Assembly (NCBI GenBank): GCA_900765165.1
Contig: CAAFQR010000140.1
Location: 1-14,219 of the forward strand
Direction: 5' to 3'
Length of the DNA: 14,219 nucleotides
Origin: Veillonellaceae bacterium
GTDB lineage: Bacteria; Bacillota; Negativicutes; Veillonellales; Veillonellaceae
Part shown: in pieces, positions 6,005 to 14,004 of the stretch
How the letters are laid out: every line of letters starts with the position of its first letter
Position numbering within the stretch: position 1 is the first letter of the stretch
The notes under the pieces: generated by a model
Database searches by the model: none
What the model was told of the DNA's origin: nothing
The model's input: the letters and a program-made list of their open reading frames with translations, nothing else
Made by a program: the position numbers and the translations under genes

Positions 6005-7321
6005 ATGAGTAATTTCGGGTATGAAGGAACGGCGTCGGCGGCCGCAGCGAAGCCGACGCGAATGCGAGCGTGGTTAGCGGTTATTTTATTTGTGTGTATC
6101 GTAATTGCGTATTTGGACCGCGTGAATTTGTCGGTTTTGGTAGCGGATCCGTTGTTCTTGCAGGATATGGGTTTGGTTGGCAAGCCGCTTGAAGTTGGGT
6201 TGTTGACTTCGTTCTTCATCTTCGCGTACGGTGTTTCGAATTTCGTGTTGACGCCGTTCGGCGATAAGTTTGGTCCTCGTAAGGCAACGATTGGTGCGCT
6301 TACGATGTGGATTGTATCGTCGGTAATCGGTGGTTTGGCACCGGTGTTCGCGGTGATGTTGTTGAGCCGCGTAGTGCTGGGCCTTGGCGAAGGGATGCAT
6401 TTCCCGATGCAGAGTAAGTTCGTTAAGAATTGGTTCCCGCCGTTGGAACGCGGTCGTGCGAACGCCGCTTGGGTTACGGGCATCATGGTTGGTCCGGCCG
6501 TATCCATGCCGTTCTTTACGACTATCGTGCAGCACATGGGCTGGCGCGAAAGCTATTTGGTGTTGATTTTAATTGGCTTGATTCCTATCGCTTTGTTGTA
6601 TTTCTTCTCCGCCGATACGCCGCGAGACAGCAAGCATGTGAATATGGCCGAATTGAATTACATCGAATCGGCCTTGGCTGACGAAGCACAGGCTGAGCTT
6701 AAGAATGGTGCTAAAGAAGTTACGGAAGTACCGCCGCTTAAGGAAATCATTCGCACGCTTTTGAGCAATCGCAATTTCGTATTAATTACTATTTACTATA
6801 TGTGCTTAGGCGCAGTTGTTTGGGGCACCATGGCTTGGTTGCCGTCGTACTTAAAAACGGCGCGCGGCTTTAGCTGGGCGTCCATGGGCGCTTGGTCCTC
6901 CGCACCGTACGTTGCCGGTATCGTATTCGTATTGTTGTCCGGTTATTTGAGTGACCGTTTCAAACGTCGTGCTACTCTTTGTGTAGTATCTATGTTGGGC
7001 ACCGCTTTTGGTTTGTACATGGGCGCTACCGCAGCTGACAATACGCAGTCGGCCTTATGGTTTACCTGGGGCATCGGCTTCATCGGCCTTGGCATTTCGC
7101 CGGCATGGACCTTGGTTCAGCAGTTCTCGCCAGCTAACATCATCGGCATCGCCGCTGGTTATGTAAATGGTGCGACGAACCTGTTCAGTGCTTTCGTTCC
7201 GGCCATCATCGGTGGTTTGATTGGTTGGACCGGCACCTACTTGGCAGGCATGTTGCTCATGGTTGGCCTTGGTGTGATTGCTGCTGTGGCTGCAACGCCG
7301 TTGATGCTTAAAAAATATTAA
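6005..7321 (+). CDS. MFS transporter 2 (ACS-like), T-box controlled
   Basis: This 438-aa paralogue of the first MFS carrier has the same length and is collinear throughout. ATG 6005 has a strong AAGGAG 7-8 nt upstream. It carries DRVNLS at the end of TM1, GDKFGPRK between TM2 and TM3, GLGEG, NWFPPLERGRA, and GYLSDRFKRR between TM8 and TM9, where the first copy has SDCYKRS. Family-level function is proton- or ion-coupled transport of a small anionic or zwitterionic metabolite across the cytoplasmic membrane. If its leader senses tRNA-Ile, import of isoleucine or a related branched-chain compound is the simplest guess; the fold alone does not show substrate. About 120 nt of purine-rich leader (repeats like GAGAAAGNAGAGAG) lie between terminator and start. 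Synonymous divergence from copy 1 is substantial, so the duplication is not recent. Confidence 0.9.
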   Translation: MSNFGYEGTASAAAAKPTRMRAWLAVILFVCIVIAYLDRVNLSVLVADPLFLQDMGLVGKPLEVGLLTSFFIFAYGVSNFVLTPFGDKFGPRKATIGALTMWIVSSVIGGLAPVFAVMLLSRVVLGLGEGMHFPMQSKFVKNWFPPLERGRANAAWVTGIMVGPAVSMPFFTTIVQHMGWRESYLVLILIGLIPIALLYFFSADTPRDSKHVNMAELNYIESALADEAQAELKNGAKEVTEVPPLKEIIRTLLSNRNFVLITIYYMCLGAVVWGTMAWLPSYLKTARGFSWASMGAWSSAPYVAGIVFVLLSGYLSDRFKRRATLCVVSMLGTAFGLYMGATAADNTQSALWFTWGIGFIGLGISPAWTLVQQFSPANIIGIAAGYVNGATNLFSAFVPAIIGGLIGWTGTYLAGMLLMVGLGVIAAVAATPLMLKKY

Positions 7322-7361
7322 AAGAAATTTGTAGTGTGAGAAAACAGTATATAAAGTAAGC

Positions 7362-7390
7362 GTTGCCGGTGAGTTTATTTCACCGGCAAC
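7362..7390 (+). terminator. Hairpin after MFS 2, possible terminator
   Basis: An 11-bp perfect stem GTTGCCGGTGA/TCACCGGCAAC (7362-7372, 7380-7390) has a 7-nt loop. The sequence after it is CTATTATTAC, not a true T-run, so termination efficiency is uncertain. Confidence 0.55.
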
Positions 7391-7418
7391 CTATTATTAC
7401 AATCGATATTTCTTGGCG

Positions 7419-7466
7419 TTTTGTTAAAATGTTTGATTTCATATAATGTGTAAATAGTTCTATAAT
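7419..7466 (+). promoter_or_regulatory. Possible promoter of the dehydrogenase gene
   Basis: Two TATAAT boxes (7442-7447 and 7461-7466) lie 80-100 bp upstream of the dehydrogenase. The first has a weak TTTTGT 17 bp upstream (7419-7424), and TTGTTA at 7421-7426 gives 15 bp. The second has no good -35. Which one is used is unclear. Confidence 0.4.
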
Positions 7467-7543
7467 AGATAGCATGAAGGTTGACGAATGTGCATTCGTG
7501 GCCGACATATTTTGAGAGATAAAAGAGAGTAGGAGTGATTATT

Positions 7544-8626
7544 ATGGCAGAAACGACAGCTGTAACAAATATTTTACCGGGTTATACCTTCGGTGGACAC
7601 GATGCGTACGAAGCGGTGCCGGAAATCGTTGGTAAGTATGGCAAGAAGGTGTGCATCATTGGCGGCGAAACGGCGTTGTCTAAGGCCGTGCCGGTGTTAA
7701 AACCGATTTTGGAAGCGAATGATTTCACCATTACCGATGTTATCGTGTTCGGCAAGGAATGTTCGTACGAAAAGGGACAGAAGCTGGCGCAGCTCGATTC
7801 CGTTAAGGCTGCTGATGTGTATTTCGCTGTTGGTGGCGGTAAGGCTATCGACACGGTTAAGTTGGTTAGCCATTATTGCGGTTCTAAGCCGTTCTTCACG
7901 TTCCCGACCATTGCTGGTACCTGTGCTGCAACGTCGAAGGTAGCCGCTGTTTATCACGAAAATCACGTGTTTGACTCGGTTCATTACAATGGGTATCCGG
8001 CTAAGCATGTGTTCATCGATAGCCAGATTTTGGTGGAAGCACCGACGAAATACGCGTGGGCCGGCATGGGCGACACCATTGCCAAGCATTATGAAAGCAC
8101 GTTCTCTGCGCGCGGTTTGCAGACGGTGTACGAAACGCAGTTGGGCTTGGCTATGTCCGTAATGTGTGCTCAGCCGATTCAGGAACATGGCGTGGAAGCT
8201 ATTGAAGCATCCGATGCCAACAAACGTAGCGATGCTTTTGATCAGGCTGCGTTGGCTGTTATTTTGACTACGGGCCTTGTGTCGAACTTCTTGGCCGAAG
8301 AATTCAATAGTAACATCGCGCATGCAATGTGCTACGGCTTCACCACTCAGAAGGTCGTTGAAGAAAATCATTTGCACGGCGAAATCGTAAGCTATGGTGT
8401 GCTCGTGTTGCTCACCGTCGATAAACGTTATGAAGAACGCGCTAAATGGCTTGAAGTTTACAAGAAGATGGGCTTGCCGACGAAGTTAGCTGACCTTGAT
8501 ATGACCTTGGATAAGATGGAACCGGTTTACGACAAAGCCGTTGCCGTTCCGGATATGGACGTATCGCCGTACAAGGTTACCAAAGAAATGCTCAAAGCCG
8601 CCGTTGAAGAATTGGAAAGTTTGTAA
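7544..8626 (+). CDS. Iron-containing alcohol / glycerol dehydrogenase-like protein
   Basis: This 360-aa protein belongs to the metal-dependent (group III) alcohol dehydrogenase superfamily and is closest in layout to glycerol dehydrogenases. ATG 7544 was preferred over the upstream in-frame GTG 7535 because GGAG (7532-7535) lies 8 nt before it. The N-terminal nucleotide-binding half contains GGGKAID (97-103). The C-terminal half carries the expected metal ligands D177 (GMGDTIAKH), H260 (NIAHAM) and H278 (HLHGE). The length is normal for the family. It would oxidise or reduce a small alcohol, polyol or hydroxy-ketone with NAD(H) in the cytoplasm. The position with STDAPTS in classical GldA reads GTCAATS here, so substrate may differ from glycerol; I therefore give no gene symbol. 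It is flanked by hairpins on both sides and appears monocistronic. Confidence 0.85.
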   Translation: MAETTAVTNILPGYTFGGHDAYEAVPEIVGKYGKKVCIIGGETALSKAVPVLKPILEANDFTITDVIVFGKECSYEKGQKLAQLDSVKAADVYFAVGGGKAIDTVKLVSHYCGSKPFFTFPTIAGTCAATSKVAAVYHENHVFDSVHYNGYPAKHVFIDSQILVEAPTKYAWAGMGDTIAKHYESTFSARGLQTVYETQLGLAMSVMCAQPIQEHGVEAIEASDANKRSDAFDQAALAVILTTGLVSNFLAEEFNSNIAHAMCYGFTTQKVVEENHLHGEIVSYGVLVLLTVDKRYEERAKWLEVYKKMGLPTKLADLDMTLDKMEPVYDKAVAVPDMDVSPYKVTKEMLKAAVEELESL

Positions 8627-8688
8627 GTTAAAAATTCGAGTAACTTCTCTGAAATGAAAAACCTCTAATATACAATACATAACAAACA

Positions 8689-8722
8689 AAGGCTCCGGAG
8701 TCGCCAGTGACTTCGGAGCCTT
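8689..8722 (+). terminator. Hairpin downstream of the dehydrogenase
   Basis: AAGGCTCCG pairs with CGGAGCCTT with an inner GAGTC/GACTT extension. It lacks a strong T-run (CGTGTTTG follows) but lies 60 bp after the stop and is the likely 3' end of this transcript. Confidence 0.6.
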
Positions 8723-8754
8723 CGTGTTTGGTAGAATATAGCATTTGTGCCAAT

Positions 8755-8821
8755 AAAATTCCCGCTGCTTCAACTATGCGTCCAGTAAAGAGGGCACATA
8801 GTACGTGCAGCGGGAATTTTT
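8755..8821 (-). terminator. Terminator of permease 1, possibly bidirectional
   Basis: A perfect 14-bp stem, AAAATTCCCGCTGC (8755-8768) with 8807-8820, encloses a second helix ACTATG/CATAGT (8772-8777, 8797-8802). A/T tracts border both sides, so it can act in both directions between the converging dehydrogenase and permease genes. Confidence 0.8.
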
Positions 8822-8857
8822 ACAGTTTATATATACTTTTGAGATGATAGAGGCTGT

Positions 8858-10273
8858 TTATTTCACAGAAACCTTAGCGGATGTTTCTTCGTCAAGCAGT
8901 TCGTCATCGATTGGGACTTCTTTGTGCGACATTTTGTAGGTTACGCCCATGATGATGAGCCATACCGGCAAGAGGTAAACGGCAGGGCGCATGCTGTCCA
9001 TGCTGAACATAACGCCTAATACGAAGACGAAGAAGGCTAAGCAGAAGTAGTCGGCAAACGGATAGAGGATGGCTTTGAATTTTAAATTCTTAACCGTACC
9101 CATTTTTTCGTGCAGCTTGCGGAATTTGATGTGGGTAATGATGATGGAAACCCAGCAAACGATGAGCACCACAACTACGAGGGCCATGATGTAGCCGAAT
9201 ACTTTATCCGGGATTAAGTAGTTCATGATGACTGCAATCAAGGTCAAGCCAGAGGAAAAGACGGTAGCGATGACCGGAACGCCGTTTTTAGATAATTTGC
9301 GCAATGCTTTCGGTGCTTTGCCTTTACGCGCTAAGCTGTAGAGCAGACGACCGTTTGCGTAAATACCGCTGTTATAAACGGATAAAGCGGCAATTAATAC
9401 GACGAAGTTCAAAATGTGAGCAGCGGCGGTAATGCCCATTTTCGCAAAGATTTCTACGAACGGACTGCCGCTGGCACCAATTTTATCCCACGGGAAGAGG
9501 GCCATTAATACGACCATGGTGCCTACATAGAAAAGCAAAATACGAAGTAAAACCTGGTTGATAGCGGTCGGAATGTGTTTATCCGGATCTTCAACTTCAG
9601 CAGCGGTTAAACCGATTAATTCAATACCGGCGAAGGAGAAGAGGGCTACAGCGATGGAGCACGCCACACCATACCAACCGTGCGGCAAGAAGCCGCCGTT
9701 ATTCCAGATGTTACTGAAATTATCCGGGAAAGCGCCATAGGACGGCGTGGTGAACAGAATGTATAAGCCGAAGGCAATCATGGCGATAATGGCCGTTACT
9801 TTAATGCCGGACATGACGGATTCCATTTCGCCATACATGCGCACATTGACGAGGTTAGCAGTGGTGATTACCACTAAGCAAACTAATGCGGTTACCCATT
9901 GTGGGATGCCGGGGAACCAGAAGTTAATGTAAATCCCGATAGCGGTTAATTCGGCCATGCTGGCTAAAATCCAAGCTGTCAAATAGCTCCAGCCAGTTAA
10001 GTAGCCCGGGAATTGACCCCAAAACTTTTCGGCATAGGCACTGAAGGAACCGGAAATTGGATGTTCTACGCAAATTTCACCGAGCATTCGCATGATCAAG
10101 AAGATAATAATACCGCCGATGAAATAGGATAAGATAATCCCTGGTCCGGTAAGGGAGATTGTCGATGCAGACCCGTAAAATAAACCGGTACCAATAGCCC
10201 CGCCCAACGCAATCATCTGTAAATGACGATTGGTCAGTTTTCTCTGTAGATGGTTACTTGTTGATGTTTCCAT
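8858..10273 (-). CDS. Amino acid permease 1 (APC superfamily, AAT type)
   Basis: This 471-aa permease has about 12 membrane segments. The start at ATG 10273 (METSTSNHLQRKLTNRH) has AGAGAGG 8 nt upstream and aligns with the start of permease 3; the ATG at 10279 is only 2 nt from the Shine-Dalgarno. The family motif GGAIGTGLF is at residues 24-32 (TM1), FAGIELIGLTAAEVEDP marks TM6, and SVYNSGIYANGRLLYSLARKGKAPKALRKLSKNGVP covers TM8 and the following loop. This matches the LysP/GabP/AroP/ProY branch, which imports amino acids with protons. Sequence reading cannot settle which amino acid. It is the last of at least four tandem paralogues on the - strand, with its own promoter, operator-like palindrome and terminator. 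Confidence 0.9.
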   Translation of the reverse strand: METSTSNHLQRKLTNRHLQMIALGGAIGTGLFYGSASTISLTGPGIILSYFIGGIIIFLIMRMLGEICVEHPISGSFSAYAEKFWGQFPGYLTGWSYLTAWILASMAELTAIGIYINFWFPGIPQWVTALVCLVVITTANLVNVRMYGEMESVMSGIKVTAIIAMIAFGLYILFTTPSYGAFPDNFSNIWNNGGFLPHGWYGVACSIAVALFSFAGIELIGLTAAEVEDPDKHIPTAINQVLLRILLFYVGTMVVLMALFPWDKIGASGSPFVEIFAKMGITAAAHILNFVVLIAALSVYNSGIYANGRLLYSLARKGKAPKALRKLSKNGVPVIATVFSSGLTLIAVIMNYLIPDKVFGYIMALVVVVLIVCWVSIIITHIKFRKLHEKMGTVKNLKFKAILYPFADYFCLAFFVFVLGVMFSMDSMRPAVYLLPVWLIIMGVTYKMSHKEVPIDDELLDEETSAKVSVK

Positions 10274-10337
10274 AACCATTACCTCTCTTTCTCTACTCTA
10301 CTACTTTTCTACAAAATTCTCTAAGGAACCTCTCTAA

Positions 10338-10347
10338 TTCTATAGAA
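10338..10347 (-). promoter_or_regulatory. TTCTATAGAA palindrome in permease 1 leader
   Basis: A perfect 10-bp palindrome sits about 10-20 nt downstream of the predicted transcription start. The same block with the same upstream A/T context recurs in the leaders of permeases 2 and 3, suggesting an operator for a shared regulator. In this copy AATTTTCTATAGAATT loosely resembles a CodY box, but I would not name the regulator. Confidence 0.5.
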
Positions 10348-10363
10348 AATTTTTTATGTATTT

Positions 10364-10392
10364 ACTATAGAATATTCTGTCCACTATTGCAA
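10364..10392 (-). promoter_or_regulatory. Promoter of permease 1
   Basis: Read on the - strand, -35 TTGCAA (10387-10392) and -10 TATAGT (10364-10369) are spaced by 17 bp. Permeases 2 and 3 have the same boxes and spacing. Confidence 0.75.
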
Positions 10393-10505
10393 GCCATTTG
10401 TCATTACTAAATAGCATGTACATATGCAATGAGTGAAAACATTAGGTAATTACTGGATTTATCGCTCGTGTATACATAACGAGGCGACATGAATCGTACT
10501 TGTAT

Positions 10506-10537
10506 AAAAAACACCCGCTAGGGAATCTAGCGGGTGT
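10506..10537 (-). terminator. Terminator of permease 2
   Basis: An 11-bp perfect stem, ACACCCGCTAG (10511-10521) with 10527-10537, has a 5-nt loop. On the - strand it is followed by a run of U (A-run 10506-10511 on the + strand). It lies 14 bp after the permease 2 stop. Confidence 0.9.
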
Positions 10538-10550
10538 AGTAGTTAACAGG

Positions 10551-11963
10551 TTATTTAACTTCATTGGTAGCTGTTTCGTTGGTTGTCACCGTTACCGTTT
10601 TGTGCGTCATTTTATAGGACACAGCCATAATAATAAGCCAAATTGGTAAGAGCAATACGGCTGGCTGCATGCTTTCCATGGTAGCCATAACAGCTAAAAC
10701 GACGATGAAGAAGGCAATGCAAAGATAATTTGCATAGGGATATAAGATGGATTTGAACTTAATGGCATCCACCGTGCCTTGCTTTTCATGCATTTGACGG
10801 AATTTCAAATGGGTAATAACGATGGTAGCCCAGCACACGATGAAGACTACAACGCCTAAAGCCATCAAGTAGTTGAAGACTTTTTCCGGCATAATGTAGT
10901 TCAAGAGTACGGCGATGAAGGTCATGCCGGACGAGAAGAGAATGCCCGTCGTCGGAATACCGGTTTTGGATAAGTGACGCAAAGCTTTCGGTGCTTTGCC
11001 TTTGCGGGCTAAGCTGTAGAGCATGCGGCCGTTAGCGTACATGCCACTGTTATATACGGAAATGGCAGCGATTAACACAACGAAGTTCAAAATGTGAGCC
11101 GCTACGTTAATGCCCATTTTCGCGAAGATTTCAACGAAGGGGCTACCGCTGGCGCCAATTTTATCCCACGGGAAGAGGGCCATCAATACGATCATGGTGC
11201 CAACGTAGAAAATCATAACGCGAACCAAAACCTGGTTAATAGCGGTTGGCATGTGTTTTTCCGGTTCTTGCACTTCCGCAGCCGTCATGCCGATAAGTTC
11301 AACGCCGGCAAAGGAGAAGAGCACTACGGCCATGGAGCAAGCCACGCCATACCAACCATGCGGAATGAAGCCGCCGTTGGTCCAGATGTTACTGAAGTTA
11401 TCCGGGAACGGGCCATAGGATGGCGTGGTAAAGAGTAAGTATAAGCCAAAGACGATCATGGCTATGACCGCTAATACTTTGACGCCGGACATGAAGGTTT
11501 CCAGCTCGCCATACATGCGCACGTTGATGAGGTTAGCAATGGTGACGGCGATTAAGCACACCAGCGCCGTTACCCATTGGGGTACGCCGGGAAACCAGAA
11601 GTTAATATAAATGCCAATGGCAGTGAGTTCCGCCATACTGGTTAAAATCCACGCTGTTAGATAGCTCCAGCCGGAAAGGTAGGCTGGGAATTGGCCCCAG
11701 AATTCTTCCGCGTAGGCGCTGAAGGATCCGGAAATCGGATGTTCTACACAAATTTCACCAAGCATGCGCATGATGAGGAACATGATGATGCCGCCTACTA
11801 AATAGGAAAGTATAATAGCAGGGCCTGTTATGGCAATTGTGGACGCTGACCCGTAAAATAACCCGGTACCGATGGCACCGCCTAGGGCTATCATCTGTAA
11901 ATGACGATTGGTCAGCTTTCGTTGTAAATGGTTTTTGGTCGATGTTTCTATTTCCACAACCAT
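10551..11963 (-). CDS. Amino acid permease 2 (APC superfamily, AAT type)
   Basis: This 470-aa paralogue of permeases 1 and 3 shares GGAIGTGLFYGSAST in TM1, FAGVELIGMTAAEVQEPEKH in TM6, and SVYNSGMYANGRMLYSLARKGKAPKALRHLSKTG after TM8. The open frame extends to 12053, but that extension would overlap the promoter and is absent from the paralogues. I therefore start at ATG 11963 (MVVEIETSTKN), preceded by GAGGAGG; GTG 11957 is an alternative that gives better spacing. The C-terminus is Thr-rich (TVTVTTNETATNEVK), unlike its neighbours. It is a predicted proton-coupled amino acid importer of unknown specificity. Its leader is only ~30 nt, and the shared TCTATAGA palindrome directly abuts the ribosome binding site. 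Confidence 0.88.
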   Translation of the reverse strand: MVVEIETSTKNHLQRKLTNRHLQMIALGGAIGTGLFYGSASTIAITGPAIILSYLVGGIIMFLIMRMLGEICVEHPISGSFSAYAEEFWGQFPAYLSGWSYLTAWILTSMAELTAIGIYINFWFPGVPQWVTALVCLIAVTIANLINVRMYGELETFMSGVKVLAVIAMIVFGLYLLFTTPSYGPFPDNFSNIWTNGGFIPHGWYGVACSMAVVLFSFAGVELIGMTAAEVQEPEKHMPTAINQVLVRVMIFYVGTMIVLMALFPWDKIGASGSPFVEIFAKMGINVAAHILNFVVLIAAISVYNSGMYANGRMLYSLARKGKAPKALRHLSKTGIPTTGILFSSGMTFIAVLLNYIMPEKVFNYLMALGVVVFIVCWATIVITHLKFRQMHEKQGTVDAIKFKSILYPYANYLCIAFFIVVLAVMATMESMQPAVLLLPIWLIIMAVSYKMTHKTVTVTTNETATNEVK

Positions 11964-11969
11964 TGCCTC

Positions 11970-11986
11970 CTCTATAGAATATTTTT
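11970..11986 (-). promoter_or_regulatory. Operator-like TCTATAGA palindrome, permease 2
   Basis: The - strand reads AAAAATATTCTATAGAG, matching the leaders of permeases 1 and 3. Here it touches the GAGGAGG ribosome binding site, so a protein bound here could also block translation initiation or early elongation. Confidence 0.5.
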
Positions 11987-11999
11987 CACGAATGTATTT

Positions 12000-12028
12000 A
12001 CTATACGGCATTTTGTCCATTAATGCAA
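12000..12028 (-). promoter_or_regulatory. Promoter of permease 2
   Basis: On the - strand, -35 TTGCAT (12023-12028), a 17-bp spacer and -10 TATAGT (12000-12005). It shares AATGGACA in the spacer and AAATACAT after the -10 with the other permease promoters. Confidence 0.78.
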
Positions 12029-12160
12029 GTAGATTACTCTTACTATTACACATTGGTATTTTAAATATAGTATATACATAGCCGGTATCGATGGGACAGG
12101 CAGCAGACGGTGCCGCTATTTCTGCGGTTATGGGCGGAGGAGGCTGGTTATTTCAGAGGC

Positions 12161-12199
12161 AAAAAAGTACCCGTAAGACCGAAATCTTAACGGGTACTT
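12161..12199 (-). terminator. Terminator of permease 3
   Basis: AAGTACCCGTAAGA (12165-12178) pairs with TCTTAACGGGTACTT (12185-12199) with one bulged base. On the - strand it ends in a run of six U (A-run 12161-12166). Confidence 0.9.
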
Positions 12200-12208
12200 C
12201 TAGGGTCG

Positions 12209-12235
12209 GCACGAGTTTGAGAGGAGACCTCGTGC
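12209..12235 (-). other. 3' UTR hairpin with CU-rich loop, permease 3
   Basis: GCACGAG (12209-12215) pairs with CTCGTGC (12229-12235). The - strand loop reads GTCTCCTCTCAAA. It sits between the stop codon and the terminator, followed by CCCTAGAAG before the terminator. Permease 4 has the same arrangement. Confidence 0.6.
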
Positions 12236-12264
12236 TATATATTGAGGAGAGTAGAAAACAGGTG

Positions 12265-13659
12265 TTAGGCTTTGTCTGCAATGCCTTCTTCAGGCGCGGT
12301 TTCCGGTTTATGGGTCAGCTTGTAGGAAACGCCCATGATGATGAGCCATACCGGTAAGAGGTACACCGCCGGTCGCATGCTATCCATGCTGAACATAACA
12401 GCTAATACGAAAGCGAAGAAGACGATGCAAAGGTAATTGGAGAACGGGTACAGAATGGATTTGAATTTAATCGCATTTACTGTGCCCGCTGCTTCATGGA
12501 GTTTGCGGAATTTGATGTGGGTCACGATGATGGTGAACCAGCAAACCATGAATACTACAACAACTAAAGCCATCAAGTAACCGAATACTTTGTCCGGCAT
12601 GATGTAATTGAGAAGAACCGCAATCAAGGTGATGGCGGAAGAGAACAGAATGCCTACGGTAGGCACGCCATTTTTGGACAATTTGCTCAAGAATTTCGGC
12701 GCCTTGCCTTTGCGGGATAAGCTGTATAACATACGGCCGTTAGCGTACATGCCGCTGTTGTAAACGGATAATGCAGCAATCATAACAACGAAGTTTAAAA
12801 TGTGGGCTGCGACGGTGATGCCCATTTTCGCGAAGATTTCAACGAAGGGGCTACCGCTGGCGCCGATTTTATCCCACGGGAAGAGGGCCATCAATACGAT
12901 CATAGTGCCAACGTAGAATAACATTACACGAGCCAAAACCTGATTAATAGCGGTTGGCATATGTTTTTCCGGGTCTTCAACTTCGGCTGCAGTCATGCCA
13001 ATTAATTCAACGCCGGCAAAGGAGAAGAGCACTACAGCCATGGAGCACGCTACGCCATACCAGCCATGGGGGAAGAAACCGCCATTATTCCAGATGTTGC
13101 TGAAATTATCGGGGAATGTGCCATAGGACGGCGTCGTAAACAGCAGATATAAGCCGAACACAATCATGGCGATAACGGCGAGGACTTTAATGCCGGACAT
13201 GAACGTTTCCAGTTCACCGTAAATACGAACATTGATGAGGTTCGCTGCGGTTACTAAAATCAAACACACCAGCGCCGTGGTCCACTGCGGTACGTCGGGG
13301 AACCAGAAGTTAATGTAAATCCCGATGGCGGTTAATTCCGCCATGCTGGCAAGGATCCAAGCTGTTAAGTAGCTCCAGCCGGATAGGAACGCCGGGAAGG
13401 GACCCCAGAATTTTTCGGCGTACGTTGCGAAGGAACCGGAAATCGGATGTTCAACGCAAATTTCGCCGAGCATACGCATGATCAAGAATACGATAACACC
13501 GCCAATAAAATAGGATAATATAATGGCAGGGCCTGTTAAGGCAATGGTCGATGCGGACCCGTAAAATAACCCGGTACCGATGGCACCGCCCAGCGCAATC
13601 ATCTGTAAGTGACGATTGGTGAGTTTTCTTTTTAGTTTGTTGTCTGTGGATGTTTCCAT
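12265..13659 (-). CDS. Amino acid permease 3 (APC superfamily, AAT type)
   Basis: This 464-aa permease starts at ATG 13659 (METSTDNKLKRKLTNRH) behind AGAGGTGA; the in-frame GTG 13668 lies within the ribosome binding site and is rejected. It has GGAIGTGLFYGSAST in TM1, FAGVELIGMTAAEVEDPEKH in TM6 and SVYNSGMYANGRMLYSLSRKGKAPKFLSKLSKNG after TM8. It is highly similar to permeases 1 and 2 over its whole length, with divergence mainly at the C-terminus (HKPETAPEEGIADKA). Permease 4 has the most similar tail. It is a predicted cytoplasmic-membrane amino acid:proton symporter with substrate unknown. It has its own promoter, leader palindrome and terminator, so it is a separate transcription unit, not part of an operon. 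Confidence 0.9.
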   Translation of the reverse strand: METSTDNKLKRKLTNRHLQMIALGGAIGTGLFYGSASTIALTGPAIILSYFIGGVIVFLIMRMLGEICVEHPISGSFATYAEKFWGPFPAFLSGWSYLTAWILASMAELTAIGIYINFWFPDVPQWTTALVCLILVTAANLINVRIYGELETFMSGIKVLAVIAMIVFGLYLLFTTPSYGTFPDNFSNIWNNGGFFPHGWYGVACSMAVVLFSFAGVELIGMTAAEVEDPEKHMPTAINQVLARVMLFYVGTMIVLMALFPWDKIGASGSPFVEIFAKMGITVAAHILNFVVMIAALSVYNSGMYANGRMLYSLSRKGKAPKFLSKLSKNGVPTVGILFSSAITLIAVLLNYIMPDKVFGYLMALVVVVFMVCWFTIIVTHIKFRKLHEAAGTVNAIKFKSILYPFSNYLCIVFFAFVLAVMFSMDSMRPAVYLLPVWLIIMGVSYKLTHKPETAPEEGIADKA

Positions 13660-13722
13660 GATTCTCACCTCTTTTAATTACAACTTTGTAATTGTTTCCT
13701 CTTGAATATTCTATGAGTTTAA

Positions 13723-13740
13723 ATTCTATAGAATATTTTT
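13723..13740 (-). promoter_or_regulatory. Operator-like TTCTATAGAA palindrome, permease 3
   Basis: The - strand reads AAAAATATTCTATAGAAT just downstream of the predicted start. A second related half, AGAATATTC, lies about 10 nt further on (13704-13712). This is the richest version of the shared leader element. Confidence 0.5.
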
Positions 13741-13749
13741 GATGGATTA

Positions 13750-13778
13750 ACTATACGGTATTTTAGATGGAAATGCAA
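13750..13778 (-). promoter_or_regulatory. Promoter of permease 3
   Basis: On the - strand, -35 TTGCAT (13773-13778), a 17-bp spacer and -10 TATAGT (13750-13755), nearly identical to the permease 2 promoter. Confidence 0.78.
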
Positions 13779-13884
13779 GTGTTTCTCTATTCCTAAAACA
13801 CATATGTATATTCTGAAATTACAATAGTTTTACTTAGGTAGAATTCGATGTAGCGGTTCATTTCAGAGGTTATATATATAAAGA

Positions 13885-13919
13885 AAGAACCCGTTAAGTA
13901 CGAGGCCTAACGGGTCCTT
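13885..13919 (-). terminator. Terminator-like hairpin of permease 4
   Basis: AAGAACCCGTTA (13885-13896) pairs with TAACGGGTCCTT (13908-13919). The single mismatch is A.C on the + strand but G.U on the - strand RNA, which fits use on the - strand. The U-tract (CTTTCTTTATATA) is imperfect. Confidence 0.75.
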
Positions 13920-13930
13920 CTAGGGTTTGG

Positions 13931-13960
13931 GGTGCGAGCCTTGAGAGGGAAGCTCGTACC
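13931..13960 (-). other. 3' UTR hairpin with CU-rich loop, permease 4
   Basis: GGTGCGAGC (13931-13939) pairs with GCTCGTACC (13952-13960) with one mismatch. The - strand loop reads TTCCCTCTCAAG. The position, flanking CCCTAGAAG and loop type match the hairpin after permease 3. Confidence 0.55.
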
Positions 13961-14004
13961 TAATGTATTTGAGAGGAGAGTAGGAAACAATGTAACATAG
14001 CCTT

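Noticed and set aside
11964..12053. N-terminal extension of permease 2 up to 12053
   Set aside because: It would run through the -10 and -35 boxes shared with permeases 1 and 3, so it cannot be translated from that promoter.
12091..12357. 88-codon + strand open frame overlapping the permease 3 3' end
   Set aside because: It spans the permease 3 terminator and 3' UTR hairpin on the opposite strand and has no ribosome binding site or recognisable motif.
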